35,024 bases of DNA from an uncultured Acidobacteriota bacterium (GCA_945787955.1 CALZKF010000007.1:12057-47080), one strand, 5' to 3'; counted from the first letter of the stretch, positions 15,357 through 23,639 are shown. Program-made: numbers and translations. The notes: generated by a model from the sequence alone, not told the origin.

Positions 15357-16374
15357 CCGCCCCGTACAGCAGCGGCAGCGACCGATCCAGGCGGTAGTCC
15401 AGGCCCAGGTGATCGTCGTCGAACTCCTCGTGGACATGTTCGACGCCGTGTTCCTTCAGCTTCCTGGACAGCACCCGGGTGCCATACTGGATGTGGTACT
15501 GGTCCCGGCTGCCGCAATCCAGGAACAACACGCTCAGATTGTTCAGCGCATTGCGGCACTCTTCACGATCGGCCATCACCAGCGGATCATGGTTCAGCCA
15601 GTTGTTCCAGCGCTCCGGGATCAGCTCGCAGGTCTCCACGTCTACCGGCAGGCGGATCCCCATGGGTGAATCCGGGTCCGGATCGTAGCTGGCCGCCATG
15701 GCCAGGGTCATGAGAGCGTGGAATTCGCCGCCGCCGATCTTGCGCTGTTCCTTCAGCGCCTCGATGAACACAGCAGGGTTCCCGTCGAATGCCGCCAATG
15801 CGCCCAGGCACTTGGGAAAGTCGCCGCGGTAGACCCAGTCGAAGCCGGCGTCGCCGGAATGGCTGGCGATCGCTCCCCAGTGTTCTCCGTGGAGCATGCC
15901 CTGGATCAGGGCGCCGTAACCGCCGGAGGATTTGCCGTAAATGGCCCGGTGCCTGGCGCCTTTTCGGACGCGGTAACGATCCTCAATCCGGGGGATAAGT
16001 TCGTCGGCAATGAACCGTTCCCAGTTTCCCATCACCGGCGTGTCCACGTACTGGTTGCCCCCCAGTGAAGTGAAGCCGTCAGGGAAGGCGTAGATCGCCG
16101 GGCCGATCTCGCCGGATGCGACCAGTCGATCCACGCGCTGGGGAACGCTCTCGCCGAATGACTGCCAGCCGATCCGCTTGAGACCGGATCCGGTGAAACC
16201 GGCAAGTTCCACCAGCACAGGGTAGTCGGCGTCGGAATCGTCGTAACCTTCGGGAAGGTACACGGCGACGGTGCGGACATGCGGATCGCCCAGCAGGTTG
16301 CCCTTGATCGCGTCCGAGTCGACGGTGAACTCAGTCAGCCTTCCCCTAGGACGCTCGAAGTTGTGCTGTGGCAA
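15346..16374 (-). CDS. Alpha/beta-hydrolase, esterase D-type putative esterase
   Basis: This 342-residue hydrolase belongs to the putative esterase family (S-formylglutathione hydrolase/Fes relatives). The nucleophile elbow is GKSSGG in AIYGKSSGGYGAL. The acid probably lies in FLDCGSRDQY and the histidine in FDDDHLGLDYRLD near the C-terminus. No signal peptide is visible. No ATG is available near the conserved N-terminus; a TTG at 16374 with GGAGG 5 nt upstream is the best start. It lies 11 nt after the stop of the molybdoenzyme gene, implying one transcript. The substrate is unknown. Confidence 0.82.
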   Translation of the reverse strand: MPQHNFERPRGRLTEFTVDSDAIKGNLLGDPHVRTVAVYLPEGYDDSDADYPVLVELAGFTGSGLKRIGWQSFGESVPQRVDRLVASGEIGPAIYAFPDGFTSLGGNQYVDTPVMGNWERFIADELIPRIEDRYRVRKGARHRAIYGKSSGGYGALIQGMLHGEHWGAIASHSGDAGFDWVYRGDFPKCLGALAAFDGNPAVFIEALKEQRKIGGGEFHALMTLAMAASYDPDPDSPMGIRLPVDVETCELIPERWNNWLNHDPLVMADREECRNALNNLSVLFLDCGSRDQYHIQYGTRVLSRKLKEHGVEHVHEEFDDDHLGLDYRLDRSLPLLYGAVTG

Positions 16375-16385
16375 TGACTCCTCCC

Positions 16386-18296
16386 TCAGGCCGGCCGGAT
16401 GCGCACCGGTGTTTCGTAATACGCGGCGCCGCCGCCGGCGTCGGTCTCCCAGGCCGGGGTGATGGCGTTGGCCGACCTGCCCGACGACAACCAGCCGCAT
16501 TTGTCCACCAGAACCAGGCCGGGACGCTGGCGATCGTCGAACTTCAGCCGGACGCCGAGGGTTCCGATCTCCGATTCCACGACGGCGACATCGCCCTCGG
16601 CGAAACGTGCGGCCGAGTCCGGATGTACGGTGGCGACTATCGGACCTTGCGGCTCCTCCCCTTCCCACTGGGCGCACTGGGCCTTGCGTGTAGACAGCGC
16701 CATGAGTTGCAGGGGGAAATCCGGCGGCGGCTCGGGGATCGCCAGGTCCGGGTCGTGGAGCAGGTTGACCTTCCCGGAAGCGGTGGGGAACTTCCTGTCA
16801 TGGAAAAGCACCCGGGGGGCGGCCGGGTTCCTGACGGCGCCGGCCGGAAGTGCATCCAGGGTATCCTTGCTCAGCATCCGCTCCTTCCAGGCCCGGACCG
16901 GTTCCTGGAACTCCCCGTTCAGTCCGACCCTGGGAGCCAGAGCCTGGACGATTCCATAGTCGGTTTTGACTTCTCCGGGAGCATCCGCCACCGGCGTCAC
17001 CTCCGCCAGCCAGTGATGGCCATAAGCCCCGATCAGGTCGTCGTCCTCCAGCATGGTGGTCACCGGCAGGACGATATCGGCGCAGCGGGCGGTATCGGTC
17101 AGGAAGGAATCGACCACAACGGTCAGGTCCCGGGTTCGCAGCGCCTCCCCCGTAGCATGGGAATCGGGCAGTGTCGCCACCGGGTTGCCGCAGGTCACCC
17201 AGACCATCCTGACCTGCGGCTCGGCGCTCAGTATCGACCTTCCCAGGCTGTGCTCCGGGATCAGCCGGGGCGCCGCCGCCTTCCCTTTCTGGAAGGAGGT
17301 ATCGAACGCCGCCCTGCGCTGAAAGTAGAACGACGCGCCGCCGCCGGGAACCCCGATGTTTCCGGATACGGCCGCCAGTGCATCCACCGCCCGGACGATG
17401 GTGGAGCCGTTGCGCCTGCGCTGCATCCCCCAGCCGATCTGGATCGCCGAGGGGCCGTCGGCATACATCTCAGCAAACGCCTCCAGACCGTTCACCGGCA
17501 CATCGGCCATGGCGGCCCATTCCGGCAGGGTCCGGGAATGCACCAGCCGTTGGTACTCAGGCAGATGGTCGCAGTATTCACCCGCCGCCGGATCGATACC
17601 GACGTTATTGAAGAGCCGGTAAGCCACACCCAGAGCCAGGGCCAGATCGCCACCGGTTCTCGGCTGGAGCACCAGGTCGGCCAGGTCGGCCCCCTTGTGG
17701 CGCACCGGATCGATGCTGACGATCCGTGCGCCTCGTTCCTTCGCTTCCTTCAGGACCGGCAACAGGTGGACGTTGCTGACGTACGGGTTCTTGCCCCACA
17801 GCACGATGGTCCGGCTGTTGAGCAGATCGGACAAATCGTTGCTGTCGGACAGGCCGAAATCGGTCTCCTGGGCAGCCTCCCCGGCGCCGCTGCAGATGTC
17901 CCCCCCTTTGACCGCCGTGGGGCCGAACCGTTCGAAAAAAGTGTCGGTGACGTGTTTCATCAAGCCGAGGGAGCCTCCTGAGCGGTAGTGCAGGATCGCG
18001 GCAGGGCCGGACTCGTCCCGAACGGTCAGCATGGTCGAGGCGATGCGGTCCAGGACCTCGTCCCAGGAAGCTATGCGGAAACTGTCGCCTTCGCGGATCA
18101 GCGGCGCAGTCAACCTGTCGGGGTGGTACTGGCGCTTCAGGAACCGGTTGGTGCGGTAGCAGAGAAACCCCCGGGTCACCGGATGGTCAGGATCGCCTTT
18201 CAGTTCCACCACCCGGCCGTCTTCCACCGCGGCGATCATGCCGCAAGCGTCGGGACAGTCCCGGTTGCAGGCGGTTTTGATTTCTTTGGTGCTCAC
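16386..18296 (-). CDS. Molybdopterin-dependent oxidoreductase (formate dehydrogenase-like family)
   Basis: This 636-residue cytoplasmic enzyme of the DMSO reductase superfamily has an N-terminal 4Fe-4S motif C10, C14, C18, C46 (CNRDCPDAC, then GFLCYR) and a likely molybdenum ligand C135 in GGDICSGAG. Cofactor-binding segments include IVLWGKNPYVSN, VWVTCGNPVA and the C-terminal molydopterin-dinucleotide-binding domain from about residue 525. There is no Tat signal. The substrate cannot be read from sequence. The start is a GTG whose G is also the last base of the hepT stop (TAGTG), so translation may be coupled to the toxin-antitoxin pair upstream. Confidence 0.88.
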   Translation of the reverse strand: MSTKEIKTACNRDCPDACGMIAAVEDGRVVELKGDPDHPVTRGFLCYRTNRFLKRQYHPDRLTAPLIREGDSFRIASWDEVLDRIASTMLTVRDESGPAAILHYRSGGSLGLMKHVTDTFFERFGPTAVKGGDICSGAGEAAQETDFGLSDSNDLSDLLNSRTIVLWGKNPYVSNVHLLPVLKEAKERGARIVSIDPVRHKGADLADLVLQPRTGGDLALALGVAYRLFNNVGIDPAAGEYCDHLPEYQRLVHSRTLPEWAAMADVPVNGLEAFAEMYADGPSAIQIGWGMQRRRNGSTIVRAVDALAAVSGNIGVPGGGASFYFQRRAAFDTSFQKGKAAAPRLIPEHSLGRSILSAEPQVRMVWVTCGNPVATLPDSHATGEALRTRDLTVVVDSFLTDTARCADIVLPVTTMLEDDDLIGAYGHHWLAEVTPVADAPGEVKTDYGIVQALAPRVGLNGEFQEPVRAWKERMLSKDTLDALPAGAVRNPAAPRVLFHDRKFPTASGKVNLLHDPDLAIPEPPPDFPLQLMALSTRKAQCAQWEGEEPQGPIVATVHPDSAARFAEGDVAVVESEIGTLGVRLKFDDRQRPGLVLVDKCGWLSSGRSANAITPAWETDAGGGAAYYETPVRIRPA

Positions 18297-18640
18297 TATG
18301 AGTTGTCTTCGAGGATCTTCATCAGCGGTGCAACAATCAGGGGAGGATCCTCCTGGACCGTTTTCCAGACGATGCTGTAATCAACCAAGAAATAGCCATG
18401 TGACAGGAAATTCCGCATGGCACGCATTTCATTCCATGGAAGCGAGGGATACTCCTTGCGAGTCTCCTCTGGAATGTGGCGGGAAGCTTCGCCGATAATT
18501 TCCAGGTTTCGGAGCACCGCATCAATAGTCAGCTGGTCGTTTGCAAACGTCTCATAATCCAGCTTCTCGACATAGGTCCGGATGCGCTCAACCGCCTGCA
18601 GCGTGTCCTCGATCCGAAGGAGCCAGGACCTACGCGGCAC
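18296..18640 (-). CDS. hepT: HepT-like toxin (DUF86, RX4HXY RNase)
   Basis: This is a 114-residue helical HEPN protein with the catalytic motif RX4HXY at R76-H81-Y83 (RNFLSHGY). HepT toxins act as RNases and are neutralised by oligo-AMPylation by MntA on the tyrosine of this motif. The GTG start lies within the last 11 nt of mntA, the usual coupled arrangement. The stop codon overlaps the molybdoenzyme GTG by one base. All key residues are intact, so it is probably functional. Confidence 0.9.
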   Translation of the reverse strand: MPRRSWLLRIEDTLQAVERIRTYVEKLDYETFANDQLTIDAVLRNLEIIGEASRHIPEETRKEYPSLPWNEMRAMRNFLSHGYFLVDYSIVWKTVQEDPPLIVAPLMKILEDNS

Positions 18641-18920
18641 GGACAGCCTCGCGGCGGATCGTGTCCCGCATGGACTCCCGGAGAGCCGCCGGTGTCACTA
18701 GATCAACTCGCGTACCCAGGAGTTCCTCCAGAAAGTCTCTCAGCCGTGCAAATTCGAAAAGTCCTACCGGCTCAGAAAACTTTACAAGAAGATCGACATC
18801 GCTGTCTTTCCCGGCGTCACCCCGAGCCACGGATCCGAATATCGACAGGGAATCGACATGGAACTCGCGAAGAGCCTCTCTCCGGGTGCCAAGCTTTCCT
18901 TTTACTTCACTCAGCGTCAT
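18630..18920 (-). CDS. mntA: MntA-like minimal nucleotidyltransferase antitoxin
   Basis: This 96-residue nucleotidyltransferase has the GSX10DXD motif complete in GSVARGDAGKDSDVD and a further Asp in RVDLVT that fits the third catalytic carboxylate. MntA antitoxins transfer AMP to the HepT toxin. It is first in the run, followed by hepT with 11 nt overlap. AGGA lies upstream of the ATG, and a TATAAA about 33 nt upstream may be its -10. Confidence 0.9.
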   Translation of the reverse strand: MTLSEVKGKLGTRREALREFHVDSLSIFGSVARGDAGKDSDVDLLVKFSEPVGLFEFARLRDFLEELLGTRVDLVTPAALRESMRDTIRREAVRAA

Positions 18921-18952
18921 GATGGGAGTTCCTTATTTAAGCTCAAGGTTAT

Positions 18953-18958
18953 TTTATA
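18953..18958 (-). promoter_or_regulatory. Possible -10 box for the mntA-hepT operon
   Basis: On the minus strand the hexamer reads TATAAA within TATAAAAT, 32 nt before the mntA ATG, in a locally AT-rich stretch. The -35 is not clear. A loose dyad (CAAGAC at 18962-18967 and GTCTTG at 18983-18988) lies just upstream and could be an operator, but arms of 6 bp are weak evidence. Confidence 0.3.
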
Positions 18959-19034
18959 CGACAAGACCGGCATTCGTGCAGTGTCTTGATCTTATGTCGA
19001 TATTTCCCTTTTTCATCAACAGCTCCTTCATGTG

Positions 19035-19040
19035 CATAAT
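19035..19040 (+). promoter_or_regulatory. -10 box of the nucleoside transporter gene, leaderless layout
   Basis: CATAAT, preceded by TGTG as in an extended -10, ends exactly 7 nt before the A of the ATG at 19047. There is no purine-rich ribosome site before that ATG, so a transcript starting at the ATG is plausible. The -35 region (TTTCAT near 19011) is weak. Confidence 0.4.
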
Positions 19041-19046
19041 ACCGCC

Positions 19047-20318
19047 ATGAACTGGATGAACCTTGGGTCCCTGGCAGGTTGGTGCACAATGGCCGTTCTG
19101 GCATGGCTGATCGGCGGCTGCCGCCGGCCGGTGCCGTGGCGGACGGTTCGGGGTGGGACGGCGCTGGTCTTCGGTCTGGGGGGACTGGTGTTCCTGTTCC
19201 CTCCGACCCGCACGGTTTTATTGTGGGTCAACGACGGCGTGATGGCCGCTCTCCAGGCCGGACTGGCCGGATCTTTGTTCGTGTTCGGCCCTTTGGCGGC
19301 GGGGCCGGGCCAAAGCACCGCCGCCGGTGAGCCGTCGGTCGGCTTCGTCCTGGCCACCCAGGCGCTGCCGGCGGTGATCTTCTTCGCCGCCTTGATGGCG
19401 CTGCTGTACCACCTGCGGGTGGTGCAGCCGGTGATCCGGCTGTTCGCCCTCCTGTTTCGGAAAACCCTGGGACTGTCCGGCGTGGAGGCGCTGGCCGGTT
19501 CGTCCAACATCTTCGTCGGCGTCGAATCGGCCGCCACGGTCAGGCCGTATCTCGCCACCATGACCCGGTCCGAACTGCTGACCCTTCTGACCTGCGGCAT
19601 GTCCACGGTTGCATCGTCCACACTGGCGCTGTACGTCCTGTTCCTCAAGGATGCTTTTCCCCTGATAGCAGGTCATGTGGTTTCCGCTTCTGTACTCTCG
19701 ATCCCCACGGCGGCGATGGTCAGCAAACTGCTGCTGCCGGAGACCGCGACCGCCGGACACGGAGCCATTCCGAAGGAAGATGAATCCGCCCGGGCCGGCA
19801 ACCCGATATCCGCCCTGTCCGCCGGCGCCATGGACGGCCTCAAGCTGGCCGCCGGCATCGCCACCCTGCTCATTGCGGTGCTGGGACTGGCGGCCCTCGT
19901 CGATCTTCTGCTGGGACTGGTTGCCCTGGACCTGGGGACGCTGCTGTCCTGGCTGTTCACACCGCTGGCCTGGCTTCTGGGGATCGAAGCGGCAGACCTG
20001 CCCGAGGCTGCCCGGCTCCTGGGGGAGCGGGCGGTGATGACCGAAGTGGTGGCCTACCGCAACCTGGGACATCTGGCTGAAGCCGGCACGCTGGCGCCGC
20101 GAACGATCCTGGTGCTGTCCTACGCCCTGTGCGGTTTCGCGCATCTGGCCTCGGTAGGGATATTCATCGGAGGAATTTCCGCCCTGGCGCCGGAGCGGCG
20201 CGAGGACCTGGCCGCCCTGGCCTGGCGCGCGCTGGCAGGGGCCACCCTGGCTACCCTGATGACCGGCGCCCTGGCCGGAGTGTTCTACTACGGGCAGAAA
20301 GGAATCCTGGGACTCTAA
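19047..20318 (+). CDS. Concentrative nucleoside transporter (NupC/CNT family)
   Basis: This 423-residue inner-membrane protein has many hydrophobic helices. CNT landmarks are present: FVGVESAATVRPYLATMTRSELL, where the family has FVGQTEAPLLxRPYL; the second hairpin region with TEVVAYRNL (family NEFVAY); and ALCGFAHLASVGIFIGG (family ALCGFANxxSxGI). These segments bind nucleoside and cation in characterised CNTs. Here the Gln of GQTE is lost by a short deletion and Asn of GFAN is His, so the substrate may differ. The start is the ATG at 19047; a GTG at 19032 is also in frame. The 3' end overlaps the convergent hydratase gene by 4 nt. Confidence 0.85.
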   Translation: MNWMNLGSLAGWCTMAVLAWLIGGCRRPVPWRTVRGGTALVFGLGGLVFLFPPTRTVLLWVNDGVMAALQAGLAGSLFVFGPLAAGPGQSTAAGEPSVGFVLATQALPAVIFFAALMALLYHLRVVQPVIRLFALLFRKTLGLSGVEALAGSSNIFVGVESAATVRPYLATMTRSELLTLLTCGMSTVASSTLALYVLFLKDAFPLIAGHVVSASVLSIPTAAMVSKLLLPETATAGHGAIPKEDESARAGNPISALSAGAMDGLKLAAGIATLLIAVLGLAALVDLLLGLVALDLGTLLSWLFTPLAWLLGIEAADLPEAARLLGERAVMTEVVAYRNLGHLAEAGTLAPRTILVLSYALCGFAHLASVGIFIGGISALAPERREDLAALAWRALAGATLATLMTGALAGVFYYGQKGILGL

Positions 20319-21091
20319 CGATTGTTCCAGTTCGGTTTGCGCTTCTCCATGAAGGCGTTGAGCCCTTCTTGAGCGTCTTCGGTCTGCATCAGCTCCTTGA
20401 TGTACTGCTTCTCGACCTTCGCCAGTTCCTTGCGAAATCGTTTGGCGTATCCGGTGCGCACCGCCCGGACGGCGTGGCGCAGCGACGATGCCGACTTCGG
20501 CAGGAGGTGCTCCTGGATGTACACCAGTGCAGAGGTCCACGGGTCGTCGGACAGGTCGTCCACCAGGCCGATGCGGTGGGCCGTTTCGGCGTCGATACTG
20601 CGGCCGCTGATACACAGGTCCTCGGCCCAGCCCCGGCCGACCCTTTCGGTCAGCGCCACGGAGGCGACCGGCGGGATCACGCCCAGGACGATCTCCGGCT
20701 GGCCAAGACTCGCGTCCGGTGACGCGAAAATGCGGTGGCAGACCATGGCCAGTTCCAGACCACCACCGAGACACTGGCCCCGAACCACCGCCAGCAGAGG
20801 GACGTGGCAGTTCAGGATCTTGTAAAACATGCCGTGGAAGCCGTGGAGCATCGCCACGTATTTTCCAGGCAGATGCTCCGGCACCGAGGCGCCGAAGGAG
20901 AAATGCGGCCCCTCACCTTCCACCACCATCGCCTTGAGCTCCGGTGTGCCCGCCGCCTCTTCGAACAGCCGGGTCAACTCGGCGCACTTCGCGCCGTCCA
21001 GGATATTCGCCTTCGGCGTATTCAGCCGGATCCTCCAGACCTGACCGTCTTCCAGTTGCTCAACCTTGATGATGTCGCTGTTCGCACTCAT
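20315..21091 (-). CDS. Cyclohexa-1,5-dienecarbonyl-CoA hydratase-like protein (Dch-like)
   Basis: This 258-residue crotonase-fold protein has both catalytic glutamates (CLGGGLELAMVCH and GQPEIVLGV). Several stretches match Dch of benzoyl-CoA degraders rather than generic enoyl-CoA hydratases: GPHFSFGASVPEHLP, LGVIPPVAS, SASSLRHAVRAVR and the C-terminal EKRKPNWNNR. Dch adds water to cyclohexa-1,5-diene-1-carbonyl-CoA after benzoyl-CoA reduction. No other genes of that pathway are present, so the true substrate is uncertain. It starts 12 nt after the ABC-2 permease stop, with a G-rich ribosome site, and is probably co-transcribed. Confidence 0.8.
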   Translation of the reverse strand: MSANSDIIKVEQLEDGQVWRIRLNTPKANILDGAKCAELTRLFEEAAGTPELKAMVVEGEGPHFSFGASVPEHLPGKYVAMLHGFHGMFYKILNCHVPLLAVVRGQCLGGGLELAMVCHRIFASPDASLGQPEIVLGVIPPVASVALTERVGRGWAEDLCISGRSIDAETAHRIGLVDDLSDDPWTSALVYIQEHLLPKSASSLRHAVRAVRTGYAKRFRKELAKVEKQYIKELMQTEDAQEGLNAFMEKRKPNWNNR

Positions 21092-21103
21092 GACGCCACC
21101 CCC

Positions 21104-22528
21104 CTATGCCATCCGGATCCACTTGATCAACGTTTTGAAGTTCGGCGGTTTGCCGTACATCAGGAGGCCGATGCGGAACACCTTGGCGGCTACCCTGAGA
21201 GCGACATAAACGCCTGCAATACCTATCAGAATCGACAGCCAGACCTGCCAGACCGGCGGCGGCGTGGACGAGGTCAACCTCAGGATCATGACGAACGGGT
21301 TGATCGGCGGCATGAAGCTCAGAACAACTGCGTAGGTGGCGTTCGGATCCCGGGAGATCGGCATCCAGAGCATGTACGGGATCATGATGGTAATGATTAC
21401 CGGCATCATAAGAGTCTGGGCCTCTCGGACCTCGTTCACCGCGGCGCCGATCGCCGCCATCCCGGAGGCGATCATGAAATACGCGATAAGGAAGAACAAC
21501 ATGGCATAGGCCAGGGTGGAGATCTCCACCAGGCCGAACAGGCTTGAGACCATCAGACCAACGATCCCCACACCGCCGTACAGCAGCATGATCAACAGCC
21601 CGACCCCAAGCTGTCCGATGATCTTCCCGGTCATCAGCTCCATGGGAGAAACCGCCGACAACAGCATTTCCACCACTCTGCTTGATTTCTCCTCGATGGT
21701 GTTGGTCATGAGTTGCTGCCCGCTGGTCATCACCGACATCATCAGTAGTGCCATGAACGCCACCGGCACCAGGAACCGAATGATTTCATCCTTCTTGGAG
21801 GCTTTCTTCTCACCGGCTTCGCCCACCGTCATGGTTGTTTTGGGCCTCACCGAGGTGATCCGGCCGATGTCTCCCCGGTCCAGGCCCCGGGCCTGCACTC
21901 GGGCTTCCACGATCGCCTCCCGCATCCCGCCTCGGATCTCATCCACGATGCGGTCGTCCAGTTTGTCGGCGGTGTACAGATCGTAGCTGCCGTAAGCCGG
22001 GTCGCCGGTCTCCGGGTCTTCCTTCGGGGTGACGGCGTGATCTTCCACCACTACAAGGGCCAATCTGCCGCCGGCCTCGCTTTCCTCCATCTTGAAATCA
22101 CGGATCGGCAGCTTCTCTGCCTCGACATCCGCCCCGCTACCCACATCAAGCACACCCAGTTGGGGGACCTTCCCCAGAATCAGGTCGAGGGTTTGCTGCT
22201 GCTGCTCGGCCATGCGCTCCCCGCCGATCTGCCTGACCGCTTCCGGCATTGCCTCATCGGTAGCGGCGGTCAGATCGCCTCGCCGTTTCGCGATCGCCTC
22301 AGGCCGGAGGTAACTCAGCAAGGCCGGGGCGATCTCACCGGTGGAGTCGACGATCGCGACCTCACCGACCACTCGCGGCGCCTTCTCCGCGCTCCGGATC
22401 AGTTTCGGGAACACCATCACCAGGAACAGGATCATCAATGGCAGGATCAGAAGGCCGATAAGAAATCCTTTGGTGAGAACCGTCGTCTTGAACTCGCGTG
22501 CTGCGATATAGAGGGTCTTCTTCATCAT
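21104..22528 (-). CDS. ABC-2 type permease (NatB-like)
   Basis: This is a 474-residue permease of the NatB/ABC-2 type. One N-terminal helix (GFLIGLLILPLMILFLVMVF) is followed by about 220 residues of extracytoplasmic domain. Then come five or six helices with the conserved NTIEEKSSRVVEMLLSAVSPMELMTGKIIG segment and a late MPYMLWMP-like stretch. It pairs with the NatA-like ATPase, whose stop codon overlaps its ATG by 4 nt. NatAB exports sodium in Bacillus, but many relatives have no known substrate, so the cargo is left open. Confidence 0.9.
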   Translation of the reverse strand: MMKKTLYIAAREFKTTVLTKGFLIGLLILPLMILFLVMVFPKLIRSAEKAPRVVGEVAIVDSTGEIAPALLSYLRPEAIAKRRGDLTAATDEAMPEAVRQIGGERMAEQQQQTLDLILGKVPQLGVLDVGSGADVEAEKLPIRDFKMEESEAGGRLALVVVEDHAVTPKEDPETGDPAYGSYDLYTADKLDDRIVDEIRGGMREAIVEARVQARGLDRGDIGRITSVRPKTTMTVGEAGEKKASKKDEIIRFLVPVAFMALLMMSVMTSGQQLMTNTIEEKSSRVVEMLLSAVSPMELMTGKIIGQLGVGLLIMLLYGGVGIVGLMVSSLFGLVEISTLAYAMLFFLIAYFMIASGMAAIGAAVNEVREAQTLMMPVIITIMIPYMLWMPISRDPNATYAVVLSFMPPINPFVMILRLTSSTPPPVWQVWLSILIGIAGVYVALRVAAKVFRIGLLMYGKPPNFKTLIKWIRMA

Positions 22529-23502
22529 GCACCCCCTTCCGCGGCGCCGGCACGCACCGAGGCCCGCAACTGCTCCGCCGCCTCGGCGTCCGCCGCATCT
22601 TCCTGGACGATGGCGATGAAGATGTCCTCCAGGCTGGGCCTGCGCAGTTCGATGCCCATGGCCGGCACCGCGGCTGCCAGGCGGGCGATCGCCTCCGATG
22701 GGTTCAAACCGTCGGTCAGGACGATCTCGAACGCTCCGTTCTCCCGGCGAACCTCCGTGACCCCCTGCACCGCCTGGAGCGCCGTTATGTCGATTGCGGA
22801 ATCCAGCGGCTCGAACCGGATCGACCGGGGATCGAATCGCCGCCGGACGTCGGCTAGTGAATCGTTCAAACGCATTCTCCCTTCATGGATCATGACAACG
22901 TGTTCGCAGATCTGCTCCGCCTGTGTCATGACATGGGTGGAGAAGATCACCGTGGCGCCTCGCCGATGTTCCTCGAGGACCAGATCCCGCAGGAGACGCA
23001 TGTTCACCGGGTCCAGGCCGGAGAACGGCTCGTCCAGGATCAGCAGATCCGGCTTGTGGATGACCGCGGCGATGAACTGGATCTTCTGCTGCATACCCTT
23101 GGACAGTTCCTCACACTTCTTCTGCTCCTCCTCGGCCAGGCCGACCTTTGCAAGCCAGCCTTTGACCCGGCCCCTGGCTTCAGAACCGTCCACACCCTTC
23201 AGGAGCGCCATGAACTGCAGGAACGCCCCGACCTTCATTTTTTTGTACACGCCACGTTCTTCCGGCAGGTACCCGATACGGTCCTTGGCATCCAGGGCGG
23301 AATCGTGGCCCAGGACCTGCACGTCTCCCTGATCGGAGAACAGGATCGACATGATCATCCGGATGGTGGTGGTTTTCCCCGCGCCGTTGGGGCCGATGAA
23401 CCCGTACAGACCACCCTTGGGCACGGTGAGATCCAGGTTGTCCACCGCCACCTTCTCACCGAAGGTCTTGCGCACCCCCCTCAGTTCAATCGCCGCCGCC
23501 AT
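22525..23502 (-). CDS. ABC transporter ATP-binding protein (NatA-like, with DUF4162 C-terminus)
   Basis: This is a 325-residue cytoplasmic ATPase. Walker A is GPNGAGKTT (residues 37-45), the signature is LSKGMQQK, Walker B is LLILDEP with D-loop SGLDPVN, and the switch His is in FSTHVMTQAE. The extra 90 residues at the C-terminus fit the DUF4162-type tail of NatA/YhaQ ATPases. The start at 23502 is chosen for AAAGGAG 5 nt upstream. The in-frame ATG at 23526 lies inside the inverted-repeat element and is spurious. Confidence 0.92.
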   Translation of the reverse strand: MAAAIELRGVRKTFGEKVAVDNLDLTVPKGGLYGFIGPNGAGKTTTIRMIMSILFSDQGDVQVLGHDSALDAKDRIGYLPEERGVYKKMKVGAFLQFMALLKGVDGSEARGRVKGWLAKVGLAEEEQKKCEELSKGMQQKIQFIAAVIHKPDLLILDEPFSGLDPVNMRLLRDLVLEEHRRGATVIFSTHVMTQAEQICEHVVMIHEGRMRLNDSLADVRRRFDPRSIRFEPLDSAIDITALQAVQGVTEVRRENGAFEIVLTDGLNPSEAIARLAAAVPAMGIELRRPSLEDIFIAIVQEDAADAEAAEQLRASVRAGAAEGGA

Positions 23503-23515
23503 GCCGTCTCCTTTA

Positions 23516-23639
23516 AATGGGGACATTCCACATTTGATTTCAATTCTTTTACTTACGCGGGATCGTCATCCAGGTTTAAACAGGAACCAGGAATTTATTC
23601 AGGTTCAGGAATTGCAAGATAAAGTGGAATGTCCCCATT
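23516..23639. repeat. Inverted-repeat element, copy 2 (same ends, different interior)
   Basis: Perfect 16-bp inverted ends, AATGGGGACATTCCAC (23516-23531) and its complement (23624-23639), bound a 124-bp AT-rich segment between glgC and the NatA-like gene. The TGGGGACATTCC core is shared with 9521-9578. The right end supplies the first two bases of the glgC TAA stop codon region. The left end stops just before the NatA-like ribosome site. No coding potential is seen inside. It is probably a non-autonomous mobile or REP-like element. Confidence 0.75.

Noticed and set aside
16368-17981. Long plus-strand open frame of 537 codons opposite the molybdoenzyme gene
   Set aside because: It is antisense to a gene with intact cofactor motifs. 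Its product is rich in His, Arg, Gln and Pro with no domain pattern, as expected from GC-rich codon bias on the other strand.
18962-18988. Loose inverted repeat CAAGAC/GTCTTG between mntA and the transporter gene
   Set aside because: The arms are only 6 bp with a 15-nt spacer, too weak to call an operator or terminator on its own.
19218-20774. Minus-strand open frame of 518 codons across the nucleoside transporter and hydratase genes
   Set aside because: It spans two real genes on different strands. The composition is Gly/Arg/Gln-rich without motifs.
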